From NCBI GenBank assembly GCA_002813895.1, contig CP024912.1, forward strand, positions 2,108,001-2,172,000: a stretch of DNA of 64,000 bases, written 5' to 3'. Under the pieces are notes generated by a model. That model ran no database searches, had not been told where the DNA came from, and saw only the letters and a list, made by a program, of their open reading frames with translations. This stretch comes from Cyanobacterium sp. HL-69 (lineage in GTDB: Bacteria > Cyanobacteriota > Cyanobacteriia > Cyanobacteriales > Cyanobacteriaceae). The position numbers and the translations under genes are program-made. Of the stretch, positions 55,308 to 64,000 are shown piece after piece (positions within the stretch are counted from its first letter, which is position 1; each line of letters starts with the position of its first letter).

Positions 55308-56155
55308 GGGCGTGTCATCAAATAGAAGAGAATAACAGATAAAATAAGGATGATAGTAATTGTGACAAAAGTGAGGATATGGTAGAGATGCGCAGGTATG
55401 GTTTGAGAGACGATCAATGGGAAAAAATTAAAGATTTATTACCGGGTCGATTTGGTACAGTGGGAGTCACCGCCAAAGATAATCGACTTTTTGTCGAAGC
55501 GGTATTGTACAGGTATCGAGCTGGTATTCCTTGGCGAGATTTACCTAGTCGATTTGGTGATTTTCGAGTGGTTCATACTCGTTTTAGTCGTTGGAATAAA
55601 AAAGGTGTCTGGGAAAAGGTTTTTCAAATTTTGGCAGGAGATAGTGACGATGAATATGCCATGATTGATTCAACCATAGTAAGAGCACACCAGCATAGTG
55701 CTGGTGCAAAAGGGGGGATAAAAACGAGGAAGCAATAGGTCGAAGTAAAGGAGGTTTAAGTACAAAAATTCATACTACGGTTGACGCATTAGGTAATCCT
55801 ACAGGTTTTTTCCTCACCGGAGGACAAAAATGTGATTTGGACGGTGCAGATGTTTTACTAAAAGAAATAAAGGCAGATATTTTGTTAGGGGACAAAGGTT
55901 ATGATGCGGATGAAAGAGTTCTGGAAAAGCTAAAGAAGCAGGATAAAATAGCGGTTATTCCACCAAAAAGAAATAGAAAAGAACAACGAGAATATGATAA
56001 GTATTTATATCAAGCAAGACATTTGATTGAGAACTTTTTTGCCCGATTAAAACAATATAGAGCCATAGCCACTAGGTATGATAAACGAAAAATAAATTTT
56101 CTTGGTGCTATTTATCTAGCCGCAGTCGTTATATGGCTTAATTGATAACACGCCC
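55308..56155 (+). mobile_element. IS5-family element (IS427-like)
   Basis: 848 bp. Left end GGGCGTGTCATCAA; the right end in reverse complement is GGGCGTGTTATCAA (one mismatch in 14). TA lies directly outside each end, consistent with a 2-bp target duplication. It encodes one frameshifted transposase. It sits between the DUF697 gene and recR. Confidence 0.85.
55379..56145 (+). CDS. IS5-family transposase, two frames
   Basis: First frame (to 55738): RRYGLRDDQWEKIKDLLPGR, WRDLPSRFGDF, first catalytic Asp in AMIDSTIVRAHQHSAGAKGG. At AAAAGGGGGG (55708-55717) a -1 slip gives GGDKNEEAIGRSKGGLSTKI, then second Asp in LLGDKGYDAD and Glu region LIENFFARLKQYRAIATRYD. This layout and slip site resemble IS427-group elements. 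The start ATG at 55379 is one of several; all catalytic residues are present, so the copy may be active if frameshifting occurs. Confidence 0.82.
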
Positions 56156-56250
56156 TAAATTTCCTGCTTTAGATCTAATCCAAGAAAGGGTGCATTGGGA
56201 TAAAATCTAGGATAAACTAGAGTGGATTTTCGTTACGGAGATAAATCACT

Positions 56251-56847
56251 ATTTATACCCCGCCCCTTGCTCGTTTAATTGAACAGTTACAAAAGTTACC
56301 TGGTGTGGGCCCTAAAAGCGCTCAAAGATTGGCTTTACATATCCTAAAACGTCCTGATAAAGATGCAGAAAATTTGGCTCAAGCCATTGTGGATGCAAAA
56401 AGAAGGGTTGGTTTCTGTCAGCGTTGTTTTCATCTTTCGGCTGAGCCTATTTGTAATATTTGTAGTAATCCTAATCGTGATGAGACGATTATATGTGTGG
56501 TGGGGGATTCTAAGGATGTTATTGCCCTAGAGAAGACTAGGGAATATCAAGGAAAATATCATGTTTTGGGGGGTGTTATTTCGCCGATGGATGGCATAGG
56601 GCCAGAGCAACTTAATATTACGGCATTGGTGGAAAGGGTAAGCCGAGAGAAGACGGAGGAGGTTATTTTGGCTATTAATCCTAGTGTGGAGGGGGAAACA
56701 ACTACTCTTTATATTGCACAGTTGTTAAAGCCTTTTACTCGGGTTACTCGCATTGCGTTTGGTTTGCCCATGGGGGGTGATTTGGAATATGCGGATGAGG
56801 TGACATTGGCTAGGGCTTTGGAAGGGCGTAGGGACATTGATAGTTGA
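56251..56847 (+). CDS. recR: Recombination protein RecR (apparent AUU start)
   Basis: 198-residue RecFOR-pathway protein that loads RecA at gaps. The helix-hairpin-helix start [20 protein letters not shown] is complete in frame only from ATT at 56251; a stop (TAA) lies two codons upstream, and the first conventional start (GTG 56305) would cut into the HhH motif. GGAG at 56237-56240 lies 10 bp before ATT. Four-Cys zinc site [18 protein letters not shown] and a Toprim domain ([32 protein letters not shown]) follow. Length with ATT equals the family norm. Confidence 0.9.
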   Translation: MYTPPLARLIEQLQKLPGVGPKSAQRLALHILKRPDKDAENLAQAIVDAKRRVGFCQRCFHLSAEPICNICSNPNRDETIICVVGDSKDVIALEKTREYQGKYHVLGGVISPMDGIGPEQLNITALVERVSREKTEEVILAINPSVEGETTTLYIAQLLKPFTRVTRIAFGLPMGGDLEYADEVTLARALEGRRDIDS

Positions 56848-56876
56848 CAATGGACAATTGACCATGGACAATTGAG
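56845..56876. repeat. Tandem heptamer repeat overlapping recR stop
   Basis: Units TGACAAT, GGACAAT, TGACCAT, GGACAAT, then TGAG; the recR TGA stop is the first three bases of the first unit. Confidence 0.75.
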
Positions 56877-57002
56877 AAGGTTTTAGGTGTTTACCTTGCC
56901 CTAAATCTTCTGAAATCTCTTGCTTGTGGGGATGTTTCCTTTAGATGGGAAAAAAGGGACTTTAAGTTAAGTTATTTTTATTTTTATATTAATTGATTGG
57001 TT

Positions 57003-57263
57003 ATGAAAAAGTATTCTGTGCGTGTGTATGTAACTTTAAGGGCTTCTGTGCTTGATACGGCTGGAACTGCTGTGGAGTCAGGTTTACACCAGTTGGGCTA
57101 TGAAGGAGTCGAGGGGGTGCGCATTGGTAAATATATTGAGTTGAATGTGACGGCACAGAGTCAGGAAAAGGCTGAGGCGGATTTACATGAAATGTGTGAC
57201 AAACTTTTGAGTAATCCTGTCATTGAAAATTATCGTTTTGAGTTAAATCCTGTGGAGGCTTAG
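57003..57263 (+). CDS. purS: Phosphoribosylformylglycinamidine synthase subunit PurS
   Basis: Small (86-residue) subunit of the three-part FGAM synthase (PurSQL) in purine synthesis; it bridges PurQ and PurL. Typical start KKYSVRVYVTLRASVLDTAG, GVRIGKYIEL and MCDKLLSNPVIENYRFEL. ATG at 57003 chosen over TTG at 56997. Three-base gap to purQ. Confidence 0.93.
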   Translation: MKKYSVRVYVTLRASVLDTAGTAVESGLHQLGYEGVEGVRIGKYIELNVTAQSQEKAEADLHEMCDKLLSNPVIENYRFELNPVEA

Positions 57264-57266
57264 GTT

Positions 57267-57944
57267 ATGAAGTTTGGTATTGTTGTTTTTCCTGGTTCAA
57301 ATTGCGATCGCGATGTAGCCATGGTAACGGAGGGGGTTTTGAATCAGCCTACCCGTTTTGTGTGGCACCAAGACACTGATATTGATGACCTTGACATCAT
57401 TGTTGTGCCTGGGGGGTTTAGTTATGGAGATTATTTGCGCTGTGGTGCGATCGCCCGTTTTTCTCCTATCATGAATAGTATCATCAAACACGCCGAAGCA
57501 GGAAAGTTAGTATTAGGTATTTGTAACGGTTTTCAGGTACTCACAGAGGCTGGACTACTCCCTGGGGCGCTGATTCGTAACCGAGATTTACATTTTATTT
57601 GTGATCAAGTTCCTGTCAAAGTAGAACATAATAACTCTATCTGGACAAAAAATTATTCATCAGAAGAAGTCATTTGTTTACCCATTGCCCACGGTGAAGG
57701 AAATTATTACGCTGATGAAGATACTCTCAAGGCATTAGAAGATAATAATCAAATCTTATTCCGCTACTCTAACCAGAAAGGCGAAATTAACGGAGAATCC
57801 AACCCCAACGGCTCATGTTATAACATTGCAGGTATTACCAACAAAAAAGGTAACGTTTTAGGAATGATGCCCCATCCTGAAAGGGCTAGTGATGATGGAC
57901 TCGGTTTTATTGATGGAAAAGCTTTATTTGCAGGGCTTTGTTAA
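57267..57944 (+). CDS. purQ: Phosphoribosylformylglycinamidine synthase subunit PurQ
   Basis: Glutaminase subunit that supplies ammonia to PurL. 225 residues, class I glutamine amidotransferase: [33 protein letters not shown], nucleophile Cys in [20 protein letters not shown] and His-x-Glu in [14 protein letters not shown]. Forms an operon with purS; purL is not in the window. A palindrome starts 30 bp after its stop. Confidence 0.95.
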   Translation: MKFGIVVFPGSNCDRDVAMVTEGVLNQPTRFVWHQDTDIDDLDIIVVPGGFSYGDYLRCGAIARFSPIMNSIIKHAEAGKLVLGICNGFQVLTEAGLLPGALIRNRDLHFICDQVPVKVEHNNSIWTKNYSSEEVICLPIAHGEGNYYADEDTLKALEDNNQILFRYSNQKGEINGESNPNGSCYNIAGITNKKGNVLGMMPHPERASDDGLGFIDGKALFAGLC

Positions 57945-57973
57945 CTCACTCGAACGCACATTATTTAGGTTAT

Positions 57974-57990
57974 GGTGGGCAATGCCCACC
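57974..57990. repeat. 3'-end palindrome, copy 4
   Basis: GGTGGGCAATGCCCACC, 30 bp after the purQ stop; identical to 15412. A weaker inverted repeat (CAGTAGGTT...AACCCACTG, 58017-58038) lies beyond and might help terminate purQ and gltB. Confidence 0.85.
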
Positions 57991-58065
57991 AAGACAAAGG
58001 ATAATTAAAGCCTAAACAGTAGGTTAATAAACCCACTGTAAATAGACTAAATTTTCATCAGAATA

Positions 58066-61000
58066 TTAACTACCTCCTACTCTGGCAACATCTTGGGAAT
58101 TAGCTTCAAATGCTGCATTGAGAGCATCATCACCGCTTAAACCAGAATCAATAGCCTCTTTTAGAGCCTCTAAAACCCGTTTATAATCACGGGGCATTAC
58201 CTTCACAAACTTACCGATATTTTCCTGCCAATTAGCGAGGACTTTTTCCGCTTTTTTACTATTAGTAAGCTGTTGATGATTAGTAATTAACTGTTTCAAC
58301 TCCGCAATCTCCGAAGCATCATCGAGGGTTTCTAAACCTACCATTTCCGTATTACAACGGGTAGCAAAATCTCCTTTTTCATCAAGAATATAGGCAACAC
58401 CGCCACTCATACCAGCAGCAAAATTACGTCCTGTAGCCCCGATGATAACCACTTTACCACCAGTCATGTATTCGCAACCATGATCGCCAATACCTTCGAC
58501 CACGGTAGTTACCCCAGAGTTACGAACACAAAAACGTTCTCCTGCAACCCCAGAAATATAGGCTTCTCCACCGGTAGCACCATAAAAGGCAACATTACCA
58601 ACGATGATATTTTCCTCGGCTTTGAAGGTGGCTTTTTTGTCAGGATAAACGATGATTTTACCGCCGCTTAAGCCCTTACCTATATAGTCATTGGCATCTC
58701 CTTCCAATTCTAAAGTAACGCCCTGGGGTACAAATGCCCCAAAACTTTGCCCTGCACTACCGACAAAATGTAAATTTACGGTATCTTCGGGTAAGCCATG
58801 CCAATGATTTTTCGTAATTTCGTTACCTAAAATGGTTCCTACCACACGGTTAGTATTTTTAATAGGTAGAGTCGCCTTAACTTTTTCTCCTTTTTCAATG
58901 GCTGGTTTGCATATATCCAATAAAGTAGTCATATCAAGGGATTTATCCAAATCATGATCCTGCTTGATAGTACAGTAACGAGACATACTAGGATCTGTTT
59001 TCGGCTGATAGAGAATAGGAGATATATCGATACCCTTTGCCTTCCAATGGTCAACGGCTTTTCTCGGCTCTAAAACATCCGTACGTCCTACCATTTCATC
59101 AATAGTACGGAAACCCAATTCTGCCATAATTTCCCGCATTTCTTGGGCAATAAACTTCATGAAATTCACGGTATGGGCTGGATCTCCTGTAAATTTAGCA
59201 CGGAGTTCGGGGTTTTGGGTAGCAACTCCCACAGGGCAGGTGTTGAGATGACATACACGCATCATAATGCAACCAAGACTGACTAGGGGGGCGGTGGAAA
59301 AACCATATTCCTCTGCACCGAGGAGGGCGGCAACGATAACATCCCTTCCTGTCTTCATCTGTCCGTCAGTTTCTACCACAATACGGCTACGGAGATTATT
59401 TAATAGCAAGGTTTGATGGGTTTCCGCCAAACCTAACTCCCAAGGTAATCCAGCGTGTTTGATAGAAGTTTTGGGAGATGCCCCTGTACCACCATCATAA
59501 CCAGAAACGAGAACCACATCGGCTTTGGCTTTGGCAACCCCAGAGGCGATGGTACCGACTCCCACTTCTGAAACTAATTTAACGTTAATACGAGCGTTGC
59601 GATTGGCATTTTTCAAGTCATGGATTAACTCAGCTAAATCCTCGATAGAGTAGATGTCATGGTGAGGAGGAGGGGAAATTAAACCTACCCCCGGGGTAGA
59701 ATAGCGCACCTTAGCAATCCAAGGATAAACCTTCTTACCAGGTAACTGTCCCCCTTCTCCTGGTTTTGCACCCTGGGCCATTTTGATTTGAATTTCTTTG
59801 GCTTGGGAAAGGTAAAGGCTATTTACCCCAAAGCGTCCACTGGCTACCTGTTTAATGGCACTATTTTTTGAGTCTCCCTGTTCATTTGTCCAAGTGTAGC
59901 GTTCGGGATCTTCTCCTCCTTCCCCTGTGTTGGATTTTCCACCAATACGGTTCATGGCGATCGCCAAGGATTCGTGGGTTTCTTTAGAAATAGAACCATA
60001 ACTCATCGCCCCTGTTTTAAACCGTCTCATGATATTCTCGATAGGCTCAACTTCTTCGATGGGGATGGATTCTTGTGGTTTAAACTCCAATAAATCCCGT
60101 AAACGGAAGTAGTGTTTGCCATGATCGTTAATCATTTGGGAATAGGCTTTAAATATTTGATAATCTCCTTCCCTGACGGCTTGTTGCAAAGTATGAATGG
60201 TTTGGGGATTGAAAAGATGGGCTTCCCCGTCTTTACGCCATTGATATTCTCCTCCCACATCAAGGGTATGTCCATTTACCTGTCTTTGAGGGAAACCGTG
60301 GTTATGGCGCATGGCGGTTTCCTCGGCGATTACGTCTAAACCTACCCCTTGTAAACGGGAGGCGGTACGAGAAAAATATTTATCAATGACGGTATCATTT
60401 AAACCCACAGATTCAAAAATTTGCGCCCCTCGGTAACTTTGGATAGTGGAAATACCAATTTTAGAAGCAATTTTGATAACTCCCTTGGTGACACATTTGA
60501 TGTAGTTATATACGGCGGTGTCATAATCAACTCCTGTGATGAGCTTTTCTTCGATCATCTGGTTGATAGTTTCATAGGCGAGATAAGGGTTAATGGCACC
60601 GCAACCATAGCCGAGGAGGAGGGCAAAGTGATGGACTTCCTTCGGTTCACCAGATTCGAGAATTAACCCTACTAGGGTACGAGTACCGTTGCGAATCAGA
60701 TGATGGTGTAATCCTGACACCGCCAAGAGGGCAGGGATAGGGGCATTATTTTTATCTACCCCTCTATCACTCAAAATAATATGGGTGCATCCCTCTTTGA
60801 TGGCTTGATCTGCTTGATTAAAAATCGCTTCTAGGGCTTTTTCCATACCTTTTTCGCCATCTTTGGGGTCAAACAGGATTGAGAGGGTATGGGCTTTAAA
60901 TTGGTGAGAAGGATCCCCCCCATCCCCCCTTGATAAGGGGGGGGTAAGATTCTTGAGTTTAGCCAATTCCTCGTTAGTGATAACAGGAGTTTTTAGGGCG

Positions 61001-62697
61001 ATGAGGTGAGCGCTTTCGGGTTCAGGATTGAGCAAGTTTCCTTCCCTGCCGATGGTGGTTTCGGCGGAGGTGATAATGGCTTCTCTGATGGAATCGATGG
61101 GGGGGTTGGTAACTTGAGCAAAAAGTTGTTTAAAGTAGTCGTATAAAAGTTTGGGCTTGTCACTCAACACCGCTAAGGGGGTATCAATACCCATGGCCCC
61201 GATCGCCTCTACGCCGTTGGTTGCCATGGGGGCAATGAGCATCCGCAAGTCTTCAAAGGTATAGCCGAAGGTTTGTTGGAGGGGTATGAGATTCCCATTA
61301 CTCCCCTCGCCCTTGGGGAGAGGGGTTGGGGGTGAGGGTAAATCCTCGAGGGTATATAGATTTTTGTCGAGCCATTGTTGATAGGGTTTTTCAGTGACGA
61401 TCGCCCTTTTTACTTCTTCATCCGCTACGATGCGCCCTGCTTCCATATCCACCAAAAACATCTGCCCGGGTTGTAATCTTCCTTTGGATTCTACCCTTTC
61501 TGGCTCGATGGGTAATACTCCCGCTTCCGATGCCATGATCACTAAGCCATCTTTGGTGACGATATATCTCGAGGGACGTAAGCCGTTGCGATCGAGAATT
61601 GCGCCGATTTGTTTACCGTCAGTAAAAGCGATGGAGGCAGGGCCATCCCAAGGCTCCATTAAACAGGAGTGGTATTGATAAAATGCTTTTTTCTCAGCAC
61701 TCATGGACTCATGCCCCGTCCAAGGTTCAGGTATCATCATCATGACGGCATGGGGAAGGCTACGACCACTTAACACCAACATTTCGAGCGCGTTATCAAA
61801 AATCAGGGAGTCACTACCATCGATGTTGATAATGGGTTGGATTTTTTCCATATCTTCCCCAAATAATTCGGATTCAAAGAGGGCTTGTCGGGCGCGCATC
61901 CAGTTGGTATTACCTTTGAGGGTGTTAATTTCCCCGTTATGGGTGATGTAGCGGTAAGGGTGCGCCCTTTCCCAACTGGGGAAGGTGTTGGTGCTAAATC
62001 TGGAATGGACGAGGGCGAGGGCGGTTTCTAGGGCTGGATTGTTCAAGTCGAGGTAATATTTGCCTACTTGCACAGGCTTGAGCATTCCTTTATAGACGAT
62101 GGTACGGCTGGAGATAGTGGCAGGATACCAATGTTCATCTATTTCAGGAGCTTTGATAGCATTGTGCGATCGCTTCCTAATCACAAATAATTTGCGCTCG
62201 AAGTCAATATTATCTTCAATTTGGGGGTTTTTGGCGATAAATACTTGTTGTACAAAAGGCTCATTGACTAAGGCACTTTTACCTAAATCAGAGTTATCGG
62301 TGGGTACATCCCGCCAACCTAAGACTTTTTGTCCTTCTTCTGCCACTACTTGTTCAAATATGCCTCTGGCTTTTAATCTTTTTTCTTCGTCGGGAGAAGT
62401 AAACATCATCCCTACGGCATATTCTCCTGTGGGGGGTAGGGTAATACCTAATTTTTCGGCTTCGTGACGCATGAAGCCATCGGGTAATTGCATTAATATC
62501 CCTGCACCATCTCCTGTATTGGGTTCGGCACCACAGCCCCCCCGATGGTCTAAGTTGATTAAAATGGTTAATGCTTGTTGTATTGTGTCGTGAGATTTTT
62601 TCCCGTATTTATGCACTACAAAGCCTACACCACAGGCATCATGTTCATTTTGTGGATCGTATAATCCCTGTTTTTTTGGTATATTATTTACGGTCAT
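58066..62697 (-). CDS. gltB: Glutamate synthase, large subunit
   Basis: Converts glutamine and 2-oxoglutarate to two glutamates; with GlnA it forms the GS-GOGAT cycle. 1543 residues: glutaminase domain with N-terminal nucleophile Cys22 after a short propeptide ([20 protein letters not shown]), central linker, FMN/2-oxoglutarate synthase domain ([36 protein letters not shown]), 3Fe-4S motif [15 protein letters not shown] and a C-terminal beta-helix domain. Ferredoxin- and NADH-dependent types cannot be separated here; no gltD is adjacent. Two short foreign inserts lie at residues about 454-466 and 585-596. Confidence 0.93.
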   Translation of the reverse strand: MTVNNIPKKQGLYDPQNEHDACGVGFVVHKYGKKSHDTIQQALTILINLDHRGGCGAEPNTGDGAGILMQLPDGFMRHEAEKLGITLPPTGEYAVGMMFTSPDEEKRLKARGIFEQVVAEEGQKVLGWRDVPTDNSDLGKSALVNEPFVQQVFIAKNPQIEDNIDFERKLFVIRKRSHNAIKAPEIDEHWYPATISSRTIVYKGMLKPVQVGKYYLDLNNPALETALALVHSRFSTNTFPSWERAHPYRYITHNGEINTLKGNTNWMRARQALFESELFGEDMEKIQPIINIDGSDSLIFDNALEMLVLSGRSLPHAVMMMIPEPWTGHESMSAEKKAFYQYHSCLMEPWDGPASIAFTDGKQIGAILDRNGLRPSRYIVTKDGLVIMASEAGVLPIEPERVESKGRLQPGQMFLVDMEAGRIVADEEVKRAIVTEKPYQQWLDKNLYTLEDLPSPPTPLPKGEGSNGNLIPLQQTFGYTFEDLRMLIAPMATNGVEAIGAMGIDTPLAVLSDKPKLLYDYFKQLFAQVTNPPIDSIREAIITSAETTIGREGNLLNPEPESAHLIALKTPVITNEELAKLKNLTPPLSRGDGGDPSHQFKAHTLSILFDPKDGEKGMEKALEAIFNQADQAIKEGCTHIILSDRGVDKNNAPIPALLAVSGLHHHLIRNGTRTLVGLILESGEPKEVHHFALLLGYGCGAINPYLAYETINQMIEEKLITGVDYDTAVYNYIKCVTKGVIKIASKIGISTIQSYRGAQIFESVGLNDTVIDKYFSRTASRLQGVGLDVIAEETAMRHNHGFPQRQVNGHTLDVGGEYQWRKDGEAHLFNPQTIHTLQQAVREGDYQIFKAYSQMINDHGKHYFRLRDLLEFKPQESIPIEEVEPIENIMRRFKTGAMSYGSISKETHESLAIAMNRIGGKSNTGEGGEDPERYTWTNEQGDSKNSAIKQVASGRFGVNSLYLSQAKEIQIKMAQGAKPGEGGQLPGKKVYPWIAKVRYSTPGVGLISPPPHHDIYSIEDLAELIHDLKNANRNARINVKLVSEVGVGTIASGVAKAKADVVLVSGYDGGTGASPKTSIKHAGLPWELGLAETHQTLLLNNLRSRIVVETDGQMKTGRDVIVAALLGAEEYGFSTAPLVSLGCIMMRVCHLNTCPVGVATQNPELRAKFTGDPAHTVNFMKFIAQEMREIMAELGFRTIDEMVGRTDVLEPRKAVDHWKAKGIDISPILYQPKTDPSMSRYCTIKQDHDLDKSLDMTTLLDICKPAIEKGEKVKATLPIKNTNRVVGTILGNEITKNHWHGLPEDTVNLHFVGSAGQSFGAFVPQGVTLELEGDANDYIGKGLSGGKIIVYPDKKATFKAEENIIVGNVAFYGATGGEAYISGVAGERFCVRNSGVTTVVEGIGDHGCEYMTGGKVVIIGATGRNFAAGMSGGVAYILDEKGDFATRCNTEMVGLETLDDASEIAELKQLITNHQQLTNSKKAEKVLANWQENIGKFVKVMPRDYKRVLEALKEAIDSGLSGDDALNAAFEANSQDVARVGGS
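60912..60946. repeat. GC-rich dispersed repeat inside gltB
   Basis: GATCCCCCCCATCCCCCCTT followed by GATAAGGGGGGGG; its hairpin unit matches the intergenic copy at 45438. In the gltB frame it encodes [14 protein letters not shown], in the linker near residue 590. Confidence 0.8.
61301..61338. repeat. Second GC-rich repeat inside gltB
   Basis: CTCCCCTCGCCCTTGGGGAG followed by AGGGGTTGGGGGTGAGGG. In the gltB frame it encodes [11 protein letters not shown], a sequence that recurs in unrelated cyanobacterial proteins (from memory). No second copy in this window. Confidence 0.65.
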
Positions 62698-63180
62698 AAT
62701 TGCTTCCTAAATTGTCGGTGTTGATTCGTGCAAATATAAAGAAAATATTAAGTCTAACTTTCTTTTTCTCTCTATTTTTAGTTCTTTATATTATAAGAAT
62801 ATTTATTAGTGATCTATCTTTTTTGTCAGATTTTTAACATAATATTAAGTTTGTTAAAGATCTAGTAATAATGACATGGCTCTTTCTTCTGAATTTTGTT
62901 GAGATAAATTTTGCATATTATCATAGACATAACAAGTAAACTATTTAGTCCATGGTCTTAGGAATATGATGACAGGTTTTGATTTACTTTTAGAAAAACA
63001 AAACACTTTAGTACAACATTTTTTCAGCTTAGATCAAACCTAATCGTCATCATCGAAAATAACAAAGAAGTTTATAATATAATAAAAATAATCATAAAAA
63101 AATAAATTATATGCACCATCGCTAACGTTTACTTTTTTAAATTTCAGTTTATAAAATTAAGTAATCAGAAATAGTTTTCT
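62698..63180. other. Divergent intergenic region gltB/nfeD
   Basis: 483 bp, strongly AT-rich, between divergent gltB and nfeD. I find no NtcA box of the GTA-N8-TAC form. A 25-codon frame (62966-63043, MMTGFDLLLEKQNTLVQHFF) preceded by AGGAAT could be a tiny peptide, but there is no independent support. Confidence 0.45.
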
Positions 63181-63603
63181 ATGTCATCACCCGTACTATT
63201 ATGGCTTATCGTAGGCTCACTATTTTGTTTGATGGAGCTTATATTTCCCACCGCATTTGTAGAATTTATGATGGGTTTAAGTGCTTTTATTGTAGCAGGT
63301 ATTTCCCTTATATTTCCTTACAATAATGCTCTAATTGTCATTTGGATGATTCTCTCTTTCACTTTAATCTTTTTGGCTAAAAAATATTTTTCTCCTAAAA
63401 AAAATGAACTTTTATTATTAGAAGACGATGAAGGGGTGACCATAACGGCGATCGCCCCGGGGCAAATGGGAAGAGTCATGTATGAAGGAAATTCATGGCA
63501 GGCGGTATGTGCCGACGAAACCATCGAACTAAATCCCGATGAAAAAGTATATATAGTCAGTCGTCATGGCAACACCCTATCCGTACTACCCAGAAAACTT
63601 TAA
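63181..63603 (+). CDS. NfeD family protein
   Basis: 140-residue membrane protein of the short NfeD class. Two or three N-terminal transmembrane helices (LLWLIVGSLFCLMELIFPTA; NALIVIWMILSFTLIFLAKK) and a C-terminal OB-fold (VTITAIAPGQMGRVMYEGNS; DEKVYIVSRHGNTLSVLP). NfeD proteins act with SPFH proteins in membrane microdomains; the next gene is an SPFH protein, so the pair is probably one operon. Confidence 0.9.
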   Translation: MSSPVLLWLIVGSLFCLMELIFPTAFVEFMMGLSAFIVAGISLIFPYNNALIVIWMILSFTLIFLAKKYFSPKKNELLLLEDDEGVTITAIAPGQMGRVMYEGNSWQAVCADETIELNPDEKVYIVSRHGNTLSVLPRKL

Positions 63604-63733
63604 CCCTAATAAAAATACAAAAAAATACAGAAGTCTTAACTTCTTTTTAACAAAAAAATACCTTACTAACTAATACTATTTAGTAATAAAGATTTATCTT
63701 TAAAATAAAAATAACTATCAAAAATAAAGACCC

Positions 63734-64000
63734 ATGGAACAACTATTTTTTATCGTCGCCTTAGCAGGTTCAGCCATTTTCGGTAGTGTCAAAATTGTGA
63801 ACGAAAAAAACGAATATTTAGTCGAACGCTTAGGAAGCTATAACAAAAAATTGTCCCCCGGACTCAACTTCGTCGTCCCCTTCCTAGATAAAGTAGTCTA
63901 TAAAGATACCATCAGAGACAAAATATTAGACGTACCGCCCCAATCCTGCATCACCAAAGATAACGTTTCTATCAGTGTTGATGCTGTGGTGTATTGGCGT
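63734..64000 (+). CDS. SPFH/Band 7 (stomatin-like) protein, start only
   Basis: First 89 residues visible; the gene runs off the right edge. N-terminal membrane anchor ([20 protein letters not shown]) and the Band 7 start [55 protein letters not shown] identify the stomatin/paraslipin (QmcA-like) group. Usually paired with NfeD, as here. Confidence 0.93.
   Translation, partial: MEQLFFIVALAGSAIFGSVKIVNEKNEYLVERLGSYNKKLSPGLNFVVPFLDKVVYKDTIRDKILDVPPQSCITKDNVSISVDAVVYWR

Noticed and set aside
15412-57990. GGTGGGC palindromes as riboswitches or transcription-factor operators
   Set aside because: They lie after stop codons rather than in leaders or promoters.
62698-62900. NtcA site upstream of gltB
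   Set aside because: No GTA-N8-TAC match was found in the leader.
62966-63043. 25-codon frame upstream of nfeD with an AGGAAT before it
   Set aside because: Too short to support from sequence alone; recorded only in the intergenic note.
1-64000. CRISPR arrays, prophage or defence islands
   Set aside because: No regularly spaced direct repeats with unique spacers, no phage structural genes and no recognisable restriction, CBASS, Abi or Cas genes. The decayed PIN toxin is the only defence-like trace.

Overview
The window is chromosomal DNA from a low-GC, oxygenic cyanobacterium. Direct signs are a complete psbD (photosystem II D2), psbM, thf1/psb29, the beta-carboxysome shell gene ccmP, a molybdenum-type assimilatory nitrate reductase (narB), small cyanobacteria-only families (UPF0367, DUF4327, DUF4335) and many copies of the octamer GCGATCGC (HIP1). 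The AT-rich composition and dispersed repeats suggest the Cyanobacterium/Geminocystis side of the phylum; the genus is an inference.

Layout. 1-8.3 kb: the 5' part of recN, a PfkB-type kinase, a pentapeptide-repeat protein, ccmP, a beta-propeller/transglutaminase-like protein, a lipid-A-disaccharide-synthase-like protein and proB. 8.4-18 kb: a hybrid histidine kinase, sbcC and an epimerase homologue, bounded by mobile debris: a shrunken IS5-type element, a PIN-toxin pseudogene, and an IS701-like transposase gene broken by a 51-bp GC-rich insert and by a 950-bp IS630/Tc1 element. 18-28.7 kb: a DUF4327 protein, anmK, tRNA-Asn, map, a C-terminal processing protease, psbM, a second near-identical IS630 copy, a Lon-substrate-binding-domain protein, glnA, pepP and clpS. 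28.7-39.3 kb: an IS1 remnant, a fused oligopeptide ABC ATPase, a glycosyltransferase-like protein, mrpC-mrpD-mrpE, a DUF1995 protein, an ABC ATPase, narB and a stand-alone psbD. 39.5-56.2 kb: UPF0367, an ECF-like ATPase, pentapeptide proteins, mutT, ftsY, speE, a cyclophilin lipoprotein, a ketoacyl-ACP synthase, a coiled-coil protein, thf1, serS, a DUF938 methyltransferase, an SDR, a DUF697 protein and an IS5-family element. 56.2-64 kb: recR (apparently starting at AUU), purS-purQ, a 1543-residue glutamate synthase, and nfeD followed by a truncated SPFH gene.

How it fits together. Nitrogen assimilation is the clearest physiological theme: nitrate reductase (narB), glutamine synthetase (glnA) and glutamate synthase (gltB) all lie here. 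glnA and narB each have a perfect GTA-N8-TAC NtcA site upstream. Photosystem II biogenesis and maintenance (psbD, psbM, thf1, the Ctp protease) is a second theme. Most genes are single or in pairs, as is usual in cyanobacteria; the convincing operon-like sets are mrpCDE, purSQ and nfeD-SPFH.

The most unusual signals are sequence-level. They are two repeat-derived in-frame insertions inside glutamate synthase, one with an intergenic copy in the same window; a recR that seems to use AUU; two families of short perfect palindromes sitting just after stop codons; tandem heptamer repeats; and several decayed or miniaturised insertion sequences. I did not find a convincing new multi-gene defence or biosynthetic system.
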